From a bacterium (GTDB taxonomy: Bacteria > Bacillota > Clostridia > Lachnospirales > Lachnospiraceae), in NCBI GenBank assembly GCA_023663725.1, contig JAMPGX010000008.1, positions 80,477 through 124,587 of the forward strand: a stretch of 44,111 bases of DNA, read 5' to 3'. Positions 18,406-25,853 of this stretch are shown here, in pieces. The notes beneath the pieces are model-generated. The model was not told the DNA's origin. It saw only the letters and a list, made by a program, of their open reading frames with translations, and did not search any database. Numbering within the stretch: the first letter of the stretch is position 1; each line of letters begins with the position of its first letter. A program made the position numbers and the translations under genes.

Positions 18406-19218
18406 ATGATTGAGTATACAGGGGAACATTTCAATTTAGCTCAGATCTGTCGTTCAGGGCAGTGCTTTCGCATGAGTCCGATCGCGGATAACAGATACAG
18501 TGTGATCGCTGGGGGACGCTATCTGGAAGTGGAACAACAGGGACAAAGCTGTGTCTTTTACTGTGACCAGGCAGAATTTGAGGAATTCTGGGAGGAATAT
18601 TTTGATCTGAAGGCAGATTATGCCGCCTATATGGGAAAGATTGCTGCGGGTGATATCTATCTGAAAAATGCGGCGGAATATGGCGCGGGAATTCGGATAC
18701 TGCGGCAGGATTTGTGGGAGATGATAGTCTCCTTCCTCATCTCTCAGCAAAACAATATCGCGCGGATTCGCAGATGTATAGAAAATATTTGCAGGGCTTA
18801 TGGGGAGAGGCTGGAAAACTTCCGCGGGGAGGAGTATTATGCCTTTCCTACGCCCCAGGCTCTGGCGGGTCTCCCAGAGGATGGGCTGATGGCGTGTAAC
18901 CTGGGCTACCGCAGCAAATATGTGGTGCGCGCTGCCAGAGCTGTGGTGGAGGGAGTCTGCGACCTGCAGGCAATTCGTAAGCTCTCCTATCCGGAGGCCA
19001 GGGAGGAGCTGCTGAGGCTATACGGCGTGGGTGGAAAAGTGGCGGATTGTATCTGTCTGTTTGCGCTGCACCACCTGGAGGCATTTCCGGTGGATACCCA
19101 TATAAGGCAGGCCATAGAGACTCACTATGGGCAGGGCTTTCCCATGAAGCGATATGAGGGCTGCCAGGGGGTACTGCAACAGTACATATTCTATTATGAA
19201 CTGGCTGGAGGAAGATAA
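18406..19218 (+). CDS. 8-oxoguanine DNA glycosylase (OGG1-like)
   Basis: A base-excision repair enzyme of 270 residues that would remove 8-oxoguanine and nick the strand. The N-terminal OGG-type beta domain contains FNLAQICRSGQCFRM. The helical core has the SQQNNIARIRR motif near residue 113. The helix-hairpin-helix is YGVGGKVADC with the catalytic Lys at 211, followed by the essential Asp in FPVDTHI (230). This is the standard HhH-GPD pair. It lies near nth (20545), another HhH glycosylase, but each has its own leader. Confidence 0.92.
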   Translation: MIEYTGEHFNLAQICRSGQCFRMSPIADNRYSVIAGGRYLEVEQQGQSCVFYCDQAEFEEFWEEYFDLKADYAAYMGKIAAGDIYLKNAAEYGAGIRILRQDLWEMIVSFLISQQNNIARIRRCIENICRAYGERLENFRGEEYYAFPTPQALAGLPEDGLMACNLGYRSKYVVRAARAVVEGVCDLQAIRKLSYPEAREELLRLYGVGGKVADCICLFALHHLEAFPVDTHIRQAIETHYGQGFPMKRYEGCQGVLQQYIFYYELAGGR

Positions 19219-19242
19219 CAGGTAAATACAAATAAAAAGGGA

Positions 19243-19271
19243 TTGACAAGCTCTGCGTAATGTTCTATACT
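19243..19271 (+). promoter_or_regulatory. sigma-A promoter ahead of the Rpn-family gene
   Basis: TTGACA (19243-19248), 17 bp, TATACT (19266-19271). The expected start site is near 19279, directly before a terminator hairpin. Confidence 0.85.
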
Positions 19272-19286
19272 GGCGTTACAACGGAT

Positions 19287-19341
19287 AGAGAAAACAGTAG
19301 ATTCGCACCTGTGGGTGTGGAATCTATGTTTTCTCTTTTTT
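19287..19341 (+). terminator. leader terminator/attenuator upstream of the Rpn-family gene
   Basis: AGAGAAAACA and TAGATTC (19287-19304) pair with GAATCTA and TGTTTTCTCT (19320-19336). An inner CACC/GGTG stem lies between, and six T follow. It lies between promoter and coding region, so most transcripts should stop here as an RNA of about 60 nt unless termination is overcome. Confidence 0.8.
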
Positions 19342-19379
19342 GTTTACAAAAAATGTAAGAGCGCAGAGAAAGGAGAAAA

Positions 19380-20513
19380 ATGATGAAAGAACAGACATTG
19401 AGAAACATTTTCAGGCATCTGCCGACAGAACAGGAGTTGCTGGACAGGATCGAGGAGAGAGAAGATTTAGGTGAACTATTTGAATCGTGGAGCGTGGAAC
19501 AACAGCAGGAATATCTGGGGAGATGTACCGGTCAAAAAGGATTCAATGTTCTGTATGACGCATATTTCAAGGAGGTAATGAATCCCGAATATGATCCGTC
19601 ACGGCTGGAATCCTTTTTGGAGGTAGTTATAGGCGAAAAAGTGCGGATTTTAAAGGTTTTGCCCAATGACAGCGTGCGTCTGGAGGATGAGAACTCCTTG
19701 CTGGTGACGGACATCGTGGTGGAGCTTGCGGACGGTTCGATAGCCAATATCGAGGTGCAGAAGATCGGTAACAGATTCACGGGTCCACGCTGTTCCTGCT
19801 ATCTGTCAGATATGATGCTGCGGCAGTACAAGAGGATTCGAGCCAGAAAGAAAAAGGGATTCTCGTATGGAGATATCAAAAAGGTGTACCTGATTGTGCT
19901 TTATGAAAATAGTCCGAAAGCCTTACGGAATATGCCGGATACCTATCTGCATCGGGCCAGGCATGTGTTTGATACGGGACTGGATATGGATTTGTTGCAG
20001 AGATGTGTCCTGGTTTCTCTTGACATTTTCCAGGAAACCATGCAAAATAAACCTATCAGGACACTGCTGGAGGCATGGCTGACGTTTTTGGGTGAGGATG
20101 ATCCGCAGCGCCTGACGGAACTGTTCAGGGCGTTTCCACAGTTTATCGCAATGTATGAGACGCTGTACCGCATGTACAAGGACATGGTGAATGCGATGGG
20201 ATTCTTTTCAGAAGAGTTGCGGATAATGGATCGAAATATGGTCAAGTATATGATCGACGAGATGGATGATGAGATCAAGCGCCTGGAGGGAGTGAAGAGC
20301 CAGCTGGAGGGAGAGAAGAGTCGTCTGGAGGGAGAGAATCTTCAGTTGGAGGAGGTAAAGAGTCGTCTGGAGGGAGAGAATCTTCAGTTGGAGGAAGTAA
20401 AGAGTCAGATGGAAGAAAAGAATCTTCAGATGGAAAAACAGAATATTCAATATCAGGCTGAAATTCAAAGACTATCAGAAGAATTAAACCGGCTCAAGGC
20501 CAGTCAGCAGTGA
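19380..20513 (+). CDS. Rpn-family recombination-promoting nuclease / PD-(D/E)XK putative transposase
   Basis: A 377-residue member of the Rpn (YhgA-like) family of PD-(D/E)XK DNases, which are linked to recombination and degraded-transposon-like dynamics. The nuclease core is at about 55-165: FKEVMNPE, then TDIVVELADGSIANIEVQK, where the Asp and the E-x-Q form the active site. A helical middle part (about 180-300) contains DIFQETMQNKPIRTLLEAWL. From residue 300 the protein is a long Glu/Lys/Leu/Gln coiled coil made of a tandemly repeated 14-residue unit. AGGAG precedes the ATGATG. It is preceded by a promoter and leader terminator, and a decayed relative lies at 23122. Confidence 0.85.
   Translation: MMKEQTLRNIFRHLPTEQELLDRIEEREDLGELFESWSVEQQQEYLGRCTGQKGFNVLYDAYFKEVMNPEYDPSRLESFLEVVIGEKVRILKVLPNDSVRLEDENSLLVTDIVVELADGSIANIEVQKIGNRFTGPRCSCYLSDMMLRQYKRIRARKKKGFSYGDIKKVYLIVLYENSPKALRNMPDTYLHRARHVFDTGLDMDLLQRCVLVSLDIFQETMQNKPIRTLLEAWLTFLGEDDPQRLTELFRAFPQFIAMYETLYRMYKDMVNAMGFFSEELRIMDRNMVKYMIDEMDDEIKRLEGVKSQLEGEKSRLEGENLQLEEVKSRLEGENLQLEEVKSQMEEKNLQMEKQNIQYQAEIQRLSEELNRLKASQQ
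20319..20441 (+). repeat. 42-bp tandem repeat in the Rpn coiled-coil tail
   Basis: Units at 20319-20360 and 20361-20402 are almost identical, and a third diverged unit runs to about 20441. Each encodes SRLEGENLQLEEVK (14 residues, two heptads). The phase keeps the reading frame and the heptad, so copy number can vary without harm. Confidence 0.85.
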
Positions 20514-20544
20514 GCATTGTAAGGAGCCTGAAGGGGAGGTACAT

Positions 20545-21180
20545 ATGACAAAAAAGCAACGGGCGCTGGCGATCATCGAAAGACTCAAAGAGGAATATCC
20601 CCAGGCGCAGTGTTCTCTGGATTACGATCAGGCGTGGAAGCTGCTGGTCAGTGTGCGGCTGGCGGCGCAGTGTACGGACGCCAGAGTCAATGTGGTGGTG
20701 GAAAAGCTATATGAAAAATTCCCTGATGTGGAGGCGCTGGCGCAGGCTCCTGTGGAGGAGATCGAGAAGATCGTACATCCCTGCGGCCTGGGGAACAGCA
20801 AGGCCAGGGATATCAGCGCCTGTATGAAAATGCTGCATGATAAATACGGCGGCATGGTGCCGGATGATTTTGACAAGCTGCTGGCTCTGCCGGGTGTGGG
20901 CAGAAAGAGCGCCAATCTGATCATGGGGGATGTGTTCGGCAAGCCTGCCATCGTCACGGATACCCACTGCATCCGTCTGGTGAACCGTATGGGACTGGTG
21001 GACGGTATCAAAGAGCCCGCCAAGGTGGAAAGGGAGCTGTGGAAGATCATACCGCCCGAGGAGGGCAGCGATTTCTGCCACAGGCTGGTAAACCATGGGC
21101 GGGATATATGCACCGCCCGCACCAAACCCTGTTGTGACAGATGCTGCCTGCAGGATATCTGTAAAAAGGCAGGGGTATAA
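20545..21180 (+). CDS. nth: endonuclease III
   Basis: A bifunctional DNA glycosylase/AP lyase of 211 residues acting on oxidised pyrimidines. The helix-hairpin-helix LPGVGRKSAN carries the catalytic Lys121, and the Asp is in VTDTHC (139). The C-terminal iron-sulfur loop has Cys 189, 197 (or 196), 200 and 206, giving C-x7-C-x2-C-x5-C, a spacing one residue longer than in the E. coli enzyme. It lies 31 bases after the Rpn gene and may share its transcript. The stop is 4 bases from the convergent hemerythrin gene. Confidence 0.95.
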   Translation: MTKKQRALAIIERLKEEYPQAQCSLDYDQAWKLLVSVRLAAQCTDARVNVVVEKLYEKFPDVEALAQAPVEEIEKIVHPCGLGNSKARDISACMKMLHDKYGGMVPDDFDKLLALPGVGRKSANLIMGDVFGKPAIVTDTHCIRLVNRMGLVDGIKEPAKVERELWKIIPPEEGSDFCHRLVNHGRDICTARTKPCCDRCCLQDICKKAGV

Positions 21181-21183
21181 GGT

Positions 21184-22059
21184 TTATTTTACGCAGAATC
21201 CGAAATAGCCCTTTTGCTCTATGTTGAACAACAGACTGTAAGGGGGATACTCCTTATCAAAGCTCCTTACCAACTGCTCAAAGGTGAGCATATCCACCTT
21301 TTGCAGCTGATATTTATTGGTCAGCTCAAAGTGACTGCTGACACAGTCCATAAATTTCTGCGAGATGGATTTGATGGCATAGACCACCGTCTTGTCAATG
21401 CGGATGACCTGCTTGCCAAGCATACTGCTGAGTACCCGAAGGATCATATTCTCCTCATAGAGGAAAAAGACCTGTAGCGGTTTACCGTCCTGATCGCGGT
21501 AACTCAAGCGGTAACAGAGGGCTGTACCGGCGGAGAAGTCTTCTCCGCTATAATGCTGACTTACCAGCTCTGCCCGTACCCGGTAGAGCTGCAGCAGGGC
21601 TTGACAGACAGCTTTTTCCAGAGATTTCAACTCGTCGTCTGACTTGTTATGTATCCATTTATTGGAGGTCTTGCCAGCGATGGCTCGGTCCTCTATCATA
21701 ATATGACCGTTCAGCCAGCCCACGCAGATTCCAAGAAAATGGTGAACCGACTCTCGGGAATAATTTTCCTCTTCCAGTTCTCGCTCCAGAGCGGGCAGAG
21801 TATTGTCCCGCATATTATCGTGCAGACGTTTGTGCATGGCATAGCCTTCGTAGCCGATGGCCTGCATGTAGTCCTCCTCATCCGCGAAATGCTTCAGAGT
21901 ATAGCTCTTCAGATATTTCACGCCCTCCCGACATGCGTGTTGCTGTTTGGATTCATCTTCGTTGAGGTCGAGTAGCTTGTCTATAATGGAAAAAAGTCGG
22001 CGATGCTGTCTGTCAATGTTCTCCACGCCGATATTGAATCGGTCATGCCACTGTACCAT
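21184..22059 (-). CDS. bacteriohemerythrin-domain protein with extra C-terminal domain
   Basis: A di-iron, O2-binding hemerythrin fold in residues 1-130 of a 291-residue protein. It has MVQWHDRFNIGVENIDRQHRRLF, HFADEEDYM, HKRLHDN and WLNGHIMIED, giving the H...H...HxxxE...HxxxH...HxxxxD ligand set. Residues about 150-291 form a second alpha/beta domain with AIKSISQKFMDCVSSHFELT, whose length and pattern recall CheX-like chemotaxis phosphatases, but I cannot confirm this. The chosen start is the ATG at 22059, beginning the conserved MxxW; a TTG 26 codons upstream is also open. A likely role is oxygen sensing in a signalling protein. Confidence 0.82.
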   Translation of the reverse strand: MVQWHDRFNIGVENIDRQHRRLFSIIDKLLDLNEDESKQQHACREGVKYLKSYTLKHFADEEDYMQAIGYEGYAMHKRLHDNMRDNTLPALERELEEENYSRESVHHFLGICVGWLNGHIMIEDRAIAGKTSNKWIHNKSDDELKSLEKAVCQALLQLYRVRAELVSQHYSGEDFSAGTALCYRLSYRDQDGKPLQVFFLYEENMILRVLSSMLGKQVIRIDKTVVYAIKSISQKFMDCVSSHFELTNKYQLQKVDMLTFEQLVRSFDKEYPPYSLLFNIEQKGYFGFCVK

Positions 22060-22181
22060 GCTCAATGTAAGGACTTCCTTTCTGCGCCTGCGGTTTTCTT
22101 CTTTTAATTTATCATATTTTTCTCCAATGCACAACAATAACTATCTTGATAACTCTTGTCACAAAATATTTGAAAAAGGGA

Positions 22182-22210
22182 TTGACTCTCCCCTTAGGTC
22201 AGAATATAAA
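22182..22210 (+). promoter_or_regulatory. promoter/operator of the MerR gene
   Basis: TTGACT (22182-22187), 17 bp, TATAAA (22205-22210). The spacer contains an imperfect dyad, CTCCCCT-T-AGGTCAG, as expected for a MerR-family operator between -35 and -10. This suggests autoregulation. Typical MerR-activated promoters have 19-bp spacers; this one does not. Confidence 0.6.
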
Positions 22211-22255
22211 CTAATTACAGATTCGAATCTATCATCGCGAAGGAGGTATGAAAGG

Positions 22256-23059
22256 ATGCTGCAGATCGGAGAATTTTCAAGGATATGCCAGGTCAGTGTC
22301 AAGACGCTGCATCACTATGACAAGATCGGTTTGTTGGCTCCTGCGCAGGTAGACCAGTTGACGGGCTACCGCTATTATGAGACAGAGCAGATCGACAGGA
22401 TGAACTATATCCAGCGTCTGAAGCGTTACGGTTATTCGTTGGAAGAGATCCAGCGCCTGATTACCGTTTCGGATAAAAAGGAACTCGCGGGCGAGTTGAG
22501 AAGGCAAAAGGAAAAACTGAAGTATGAGCAGCAGGAGATGGCTATCATCCTGAACGAGCTTCAGACACATATTTCTGTATTTGAAAGGACAGGTGACATT
22601 ATGACTTATCAGAAGGGTTATTCCGTTGAAATCAAGAAATCTCCGCAGATCAATGTTTTGGCGGTCAGGGCTCAGATGGGAGTGGATGAATTTGGCAAGT
22701 ATTACGGAACACTGTATGAGCGCGTGCCGAAGGAGCAGGTTACGCCCACCGGAGTCACTGGTGCCAGATATCACGATGAGGAATTCAACCATGAATCTTC
22801 GGACGTAGAGGTATTTATCGGTATCCGTGAAAAAGAAAAGGCGGATGCGGTTATGGAGTCCTGCGAGTGCGCGATGACTGTACATCGCGGCGGATACTCC
22901 ACGCTTTCCGAGGCCTACGGCGCAGTCGTATCGTGGATCATCGAGAACGGCTATGAGCATGTGGGAGCGCCGTTTGAACTGTATATCAAGACGCAGTTTG
23001 ACTCCCTTTCGCCAGAGGACTGGGAGACGGAGGTGTATTTCCCGATTCGAAAGAAATAA
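22256..23059 (+). CDS. MerR-family transcriptional regulator with GyrI-like effector domain
   Basis: A 267-residue regulator of the BmrR/BltR type. The N-terminal MerR winged helix is LQIGEFSRICQVSVKTLHHYDKIGLL followed by GYRYY. A dimerisation coiled coil spans about 80-115. A GyrI-like small-molecule-binding domain spans about 120-267 (VRAQMGVDEFGKYYGTLYER, then EVYFPIRK at the end). It probably senses hydrophobic cations or drugs. AGGAGG is 9 bases before the ATG at 22256; the frame stays open upstream but has no motif there. It is divergent from the hemerythrin gene, and no efflux gene is adjacent. Confidence 0.9.
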   Translation: MLQIGEFSRICQVSVKTLHHYDKIGLLAPAQVDQLTGYRYYETEQIDRMNYIQRLKRYGYSLEEIQRLITVSDKKELAGELRRQKEKLKYEQQEMAIILNELQTHISVFERTGDIMTYQKGYSVEIKKSPQINVLAVRAQMGVDEFGKYYGTLYERVPKEQVTPTGVTGARYHDEEFNHESSDVEVFIGIREKEKADAVMESCECAMTVHRGGYSTLSEAYGAVVSWIIENGYEHVGAPFELYIKTQFDSLSPEDWETEVYFPIRKK

Positions 23060-23083
23060 CAGAATGTATTCTCGCGTAAGATG

Positions 23084-23120
23084 CCCGCTCATCGACCTTT
23101 GCCGATGGGCGGGTGTTCTT
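23084..23120 (+). terminator. probable terminator after the MerR gene
   Basis: CCCGCTCATCG (23084-23094) pairs with CGATGGGCGGG (23103-23113), with one mismatch, followed by a weak T-rich tract. Confidence 0.65.
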
Positions 23121-23121
23121 G

Positions 23122-23181
23122 CTTTGTCTTGACATTTGCAGGCAAACCATGCAAAATAAATCTGTACGGAATGTTACTTAA
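23122..23181 (+). pseudogene. fragment of an Rpn-family gene
   Basis: The codons at 23122-23169 align without gaps to 20013-20060 of the intact Rpn gene. The fragment reads LCLDICRQTMQNKSVR against VSLDIFQETMQNKPIR, then reaches TAA at 23179. Nothing of the nuclease core is present. A following short open stretch to 23255 (EFDQLGADMRFVAMLIASK) may be more of the same remnant but does not match the intact gene. Confidence 0.6.
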
Positions 23182-23479
23182 AGGAATTTGACCAGTTGGG
23201 GGCTGATATGAGATTTGTGGCAATGTTGATTGCGAGTAAAAATATCAGGGAATAGCCACAAGTCCAGAAATAAGATATATGTTTTTTCCCATAGATTTTT
23301 TTCCTGATATATGATTCGTGGGTATATTTTACGACAGGAGTTGTGGCGGTATGTTCGGTAGAAGAGACATATCTTGCAGTAGTGGGCCCGTATTATATAG
23401 TTGCAATGCTTATCAAAATAAAGGAAGCGGATAACTTTGATAAAGGAAAGATATGTGATTATGGTATCATGATTTGAAA
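23182..23479. other. noncoding junction between chromosome and prophage
   Basis: About 300 AT-rich bases with no gene. The left prophage attachment site should lie here or just beyond, before the integrase. No tRNA gene, and no repeat identifiable as attL, could be recognised without the right end. Confidence 0.4.
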
Positions 23480-23518
23480 AAGGCGGGAAATGCTTGATTT
23501 TAGGGCATTTCCCGCCTT
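23480..23518. terminator. bidirectional terminator at the integrase end
   Basis: GGCGGGAAATGC (23482-23493) pairs perfectly with GCATTTCCCGCC (23505-23516). It is flanked by A-run and T-run, so it can stop the leftward integrase transcript and rightward chromosomal transcripts. Confidence 0.85.
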
Positions 23519-23557
23519 TCTTGTTACTAATTTGTTACTTGTTCAGTGCTGAAAACA

Positions 23558-24574
23558 TTATTTTAACAGTTCAATGGTGTCCCGCAACTGTTCAATGGTC
23601 TTGTGGTTATAGACCCGGTTGCCGACATCCTTTGACTTGTGACCCATCAGCATATCAATACACTTTCTGTTGCCCCCGGCATTGTCAAGCATAGTTTCAA
23701 AAGTGTGCCTTGCTTCATGCGGGGTCTTATCTGCTTCAATCTTGGTCATGACTTCTTTCCAAAATGTGTAATATTGGGTTTGTGAAATTTTCCTTCCCTG
23801 ATAGGTGAACAAGTATTTGTTGCCTTGGTCAACCAATGACTGCACCAGTGGTCTGATGCGGGTATGCACCGGGACAATTCTGCCCTTGCCGGATGCTGAC
23901 TTGATACCGCCTTGAAATGACCAGTCTTGGGTGTTCACCTGTTCTGTTTTCATGTTCAGCAGTTCAGTCAAGCGGAATCCTGTATATAAGTAAATCAGTA
24001 CAGTGTTGACCCATTCATCAGACTGTATTTCCCAAAGAGCATCAACCTGTTCAGCGGTGAATGGTTGCCGGGTAGTATCAGGAATGGGCGGGGCGGTTGT
24101 GATGGTTGAATACATCTTGTCAATTATATCCAGTTCAAAGGCAAAGCGGTCAAGATGACCCCACAGGTTTTTTATTGCCCCTTGGGTGGAGTACCCACAC
24201 CCACAGTTGTCAATGCAATCTTGCATCTGATATGCCCTGATTGAACGGTATTTCAGACCATAGTATTTTGAACAATGCCTGAATGCAGACTTCAATGAAC
24301 TTTGCAAGGAAGTCCCAAGTTTTGGCAGCTTCACCTTTGACCATTGCTGATACAGTTCCACAAGGGTCACTTTATCCCGCTTCACATTCCAAGGGTTATT
24401 GTTATATTGTGCCAACAGAATATAAGCCTGTTCTTCTGTTTCAGCATATCCCACAGGGGTCTGCCTTGCATTGGCATCTGCATCATAGATTGTCACCTTG
24501 ACCACATAGGGTCTTGACCTGTTCCCTTTCAGCTTGGTCACACATCCGTAACCGTTGGGGTTGCGTTTTCTCAT
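23558..24574 (-). CDS. int: site-specific tyrosine recombinase (phage integrase)
   Basis: A 338-residue recombinase that would integrate and excise the phage. An AP2-like arm-binding N-terminus (about 8-60) is followed by a SAM-like core-binding domain (about 68-150). The catalytic domain has Arg201 (YTGFRLTELL), Lys225 (GGIKSASGKG), His286 and Arg289 (PHEARHTF), His312 (LMGHKS) and the nucleophile Tyr322. All catalytic residues are present. AGGAAGGA precedes the ATG. The gene is leftmost and leftward, with its terminator just outside, the usual position next to the attachment site. Confidence 0.95.
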   Translation of the reverse strand: MRKRNPNGYGCVTKLKGNRSRPYVVKVTIYDADANARQTPVGYAETEEQAYILLAQYNNNPWNVKRDKVTLVELYQQWSKVKLPKLGTSLQSSLKSAFRHCSKYYGLKYRSIRAYQMQDCIDNCGCGYSTQGAIKNLWGHLDRFAFELDIIDKMYSTITTAPPIPDTTRQPFTAEQVDALWEIQSDEWVNTVLIYLYTGFRLTELLNMKTEQVNTQDWSFQGGIKSASGKGRIVPVHTRIRPLVQSLVDQGNKYLFTYQGRKISQTQYYTFWKEVMTKIEADKTPHEARHTFETMLDNAGGNRKCIDMLMGHKSKDVGNRVYNHKTIEQLRDTIELLK

Positions 24575-24637
24575 AGTCTTTCATTCCTTCCTGATTGAAA
24601 TTTCAAGGAAAGAATGATACAATATACTTGCATAGCA

Positions 24638-24694
24638 CTTATATCATCCTATTCCTTGATATAGTGTTACAGAACCCTGACCGCTGCAACGGTT
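24638..24694. repeat. inverted copy of the early leader element (left copy)
   Basis: On the minus strand this reads AACCGTTGCAGCGGT, then after 19 bases an AAGGAATAGGATG-containing 23-mer. That 23-mer is 22/23 identical to 25828-25850 on the plus strand. It sits in the integrase leader, so the leftward and rightward transcripts begin with the same element. Confidence 0.75.
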
Positions 24695-24715
24695 GGGGTT
24701 CAATTTTATGTTCAG

Positions 24716-25027
24716 TTACAGTTTGGCTATATACTTTTTCCAACAAGGTATATTTGCAATGAAGTCTGCAATAGTTCCTTCAATGGTTTTGGATGACTGC
24801 CCTTTTAATATCTGCATCCAATGTGATCTTCCTTGAAGTTTAATTTTCCCTACTGGATAAGTACCATACTGAACAGACAAAACACCATTAGACATCCTGA
24901 TCAAGTGAATGTGTTTATTTTCCTGTTCAGACAATTCAGCAAACAGTTCATTGAAAAACTGTTCTTCCAATTCATTGATGGCATAATCCTTTGCGGTGGT
25001 GCAATTCTTTGATATGCGGTAGTTCAA
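24716..25027 (-). CDS. phage protein of unknown function
   Basis: 103 residues from a TTG start with AGGTG 8 bases upstream. No recognised domain and no signal or membrane segment. It contains an acidic N-terminal helix (about 18-40) and then a short beta-rich stretch. It lies between integrase and repressor in the leftward lysogeny module, so an accessory role in lysogeny or immunity is possible but not shown. Confidence 0.6.
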   Translation of the reverse strand: MNYRISKNCTTAKDYAINELEEQFFNELFAELSEQENKHIHLIRMSNGVLSVQYGTYPVGKIKLQGRSHWMQILKGQSSKTIEGTIADFIANIPCWKKYIAKL

Positions 25028-25060
25028 TTCTCTTTCACCTGTCCTTTCTGTATTGGTATC

Positions 25061-25232
25061 ACTGGTAGCGGTTGCAGTATCGGTTGAAAATCCTTTGATT
25101 TCCTTGCGGTAACACTTGGTAACGGTAAAATCATCATTCTTTAATATTTGTTGCTTATATGAGCGTTATATAAAAGAATAGAAGTATAAAAATATAAGTA
25201 AAAGAATTATAACCGTTACCCGCTACTGCTGA
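25061..25232. repeat. GTAGCGGTTA-type repeat region A around an AT-rich core
   Basis: GTAGCGGTTG (25065), GTATCGGTTG (25077) and GTAACGGTAA (25119) lie left of an AT-rich stretch (25133-25209). To the right are inverted TAACCGTTAC (25210-25219) and CGCTAC (25221-25226). Region B at 42604 has the same arrangement. Possible replication origin or regulator site. Confidence 0.65.
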
Positions 25233-25263
25233 TACTATGTAAAATCCACCACAATGATATTCC

Positions 25264-25644
25264 CTATGCGTTCAATAATTCTTTTTTCTTTTTCTGATAT
25301 TCAGGTTGTGTTGCAATGTATTCTGCATATTTCAGAATAGCTTTTTGACCATCTGCATTTAGTTTAGTGAATATCTGAACAAGTTCATTCTGTTCATTGG
25401 TCAGCACTGGTTCAGGTTCAGGTGCAACAATGATCTTTGAATCTGAAAACATGAGTTCACAAGGGGAAATCTCAAATAGTTCAGCCATTTTTAGAATGTT
25501 ACTTCTTTTGATGTTTTCCACATTCCCCTTTTCCCATTTCATGACAGCAGCTTTTTTGACAGGACTTGGAAGTTTTGCACCAAGTTCTTCTTGCGTAAGT
25601 CCCAGTTTTTCCCGGTGGTACTTGATTTTGTCACCCATAGTCAT
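25264..25644 (-). CDS. XRE-family phage repressor
   Basis: 126 residues, with a helix-turn-helix in residues 5-65 (IKYHREKLGLTQEELGAKL, then KWEKGN). A short C-terminal helical region (about 82-120) probably serves dimerisation. There is no LexA/S24 peptidase domain, so RecA-triggered self-cleavage is not expected and induction needs another route. The gene is divergent from the early region. Half-sites of the proposed operator overlap its own promoter (25671-25685), consistent with autoregulation. The start is ATG 25644, or the in-frame ATG at 25638. Confidence 0.88.
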   Translation of the reverse strand: MTMGDKIKYHREKLGLTQEELGAKLPSPVKKAAVMKWEKGNVENIKRSNILKMAELFEISPCELMFSDSKIIVAPEPEPVLTNEQNELVQIFTKLNADGQKAILKYAEYIATQPEYQKKKKELLNA

Positions 25645-25670
25645 ATAAGAACCCCATCCTTTCTATAACA

Positions 25671-25685
25671 AGTATCTTGATTTTA
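25671..25685 (-). promoter_or_regulatory. leftward repressor promoter with operator half-site
   Basis: The minus strand has an extended -10 TGGTAAAAT (TAAAAT at 25685-25680). The half-site AGTATCTT (25671-25678) lies immediately downstream. A second half-site is at 25721-25728. Confidence 0.55.
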
Positions 25686-25746
25686 CCACAAAATCGGTAC
25701 AAAATCCAGTTTTTAGAAAAAGTATCTTAAAAATTAAAAAAAGGTG

Positions 25747-25775
25747 TTGACATACGAAAAAAAGTTTGGTATAGT
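25747..25775 (+). promoter_or_regulatory. rightward early promoter
   Basis: TTGACA (25747-25752), 17 bp, TATAGT (25770-25775), with a TGn extension. Together with the operator just downstream, this is the main lytic switch promoter. Confidence 0.9.
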
Positions 25776-25778
25776 AGC

Positions 25779-25797
25779 AGTATCTTCACAAGATACT
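25779..25797. promoter_or_regulatory. phage operator 1 on the early promoter start site
   Basis: A perfect AGTATCTT-CAC-AAGATACT inverted repeat starting 4 bases after the -10, covering the expected transcription start. Related sites are at 27585, 35315 and 39796. Confidence 0.85.
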
Positions 25798-25805
25798 TAC
25801 AAAGA

Positions 25806-25850
25806 AACCGTTGCAGCGGTTGGAAAAATCAAGGAATAGGATGGTATAAG
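25806..25850. repeat. early leader element (right copy)
   Basis: AACCGTTGCAGCGGTT (25806-25821, a nearly perfect palindrome), then 6 bases and the 23-mer with AAGGAATAGGATG at 25828-25850. It supplies the ribosome site of the first early gene. The inverted partner is at 24638-24694. Confidence 0.75.
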
Positions 25851-25853
25851 GAT

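Noticed and set aside
22059-22137. Extended hemerythrin N-terminus from a TTG codon
   Set aside because: The extra 26 residues are basic and unconserved; the MxxW start at 22059 matches the family.
23182-23557. tRNA gene as integration target
   Set aside because: No cloverleaf or TTCGA-type arm found; the attachment site cannot be placed without the right end.
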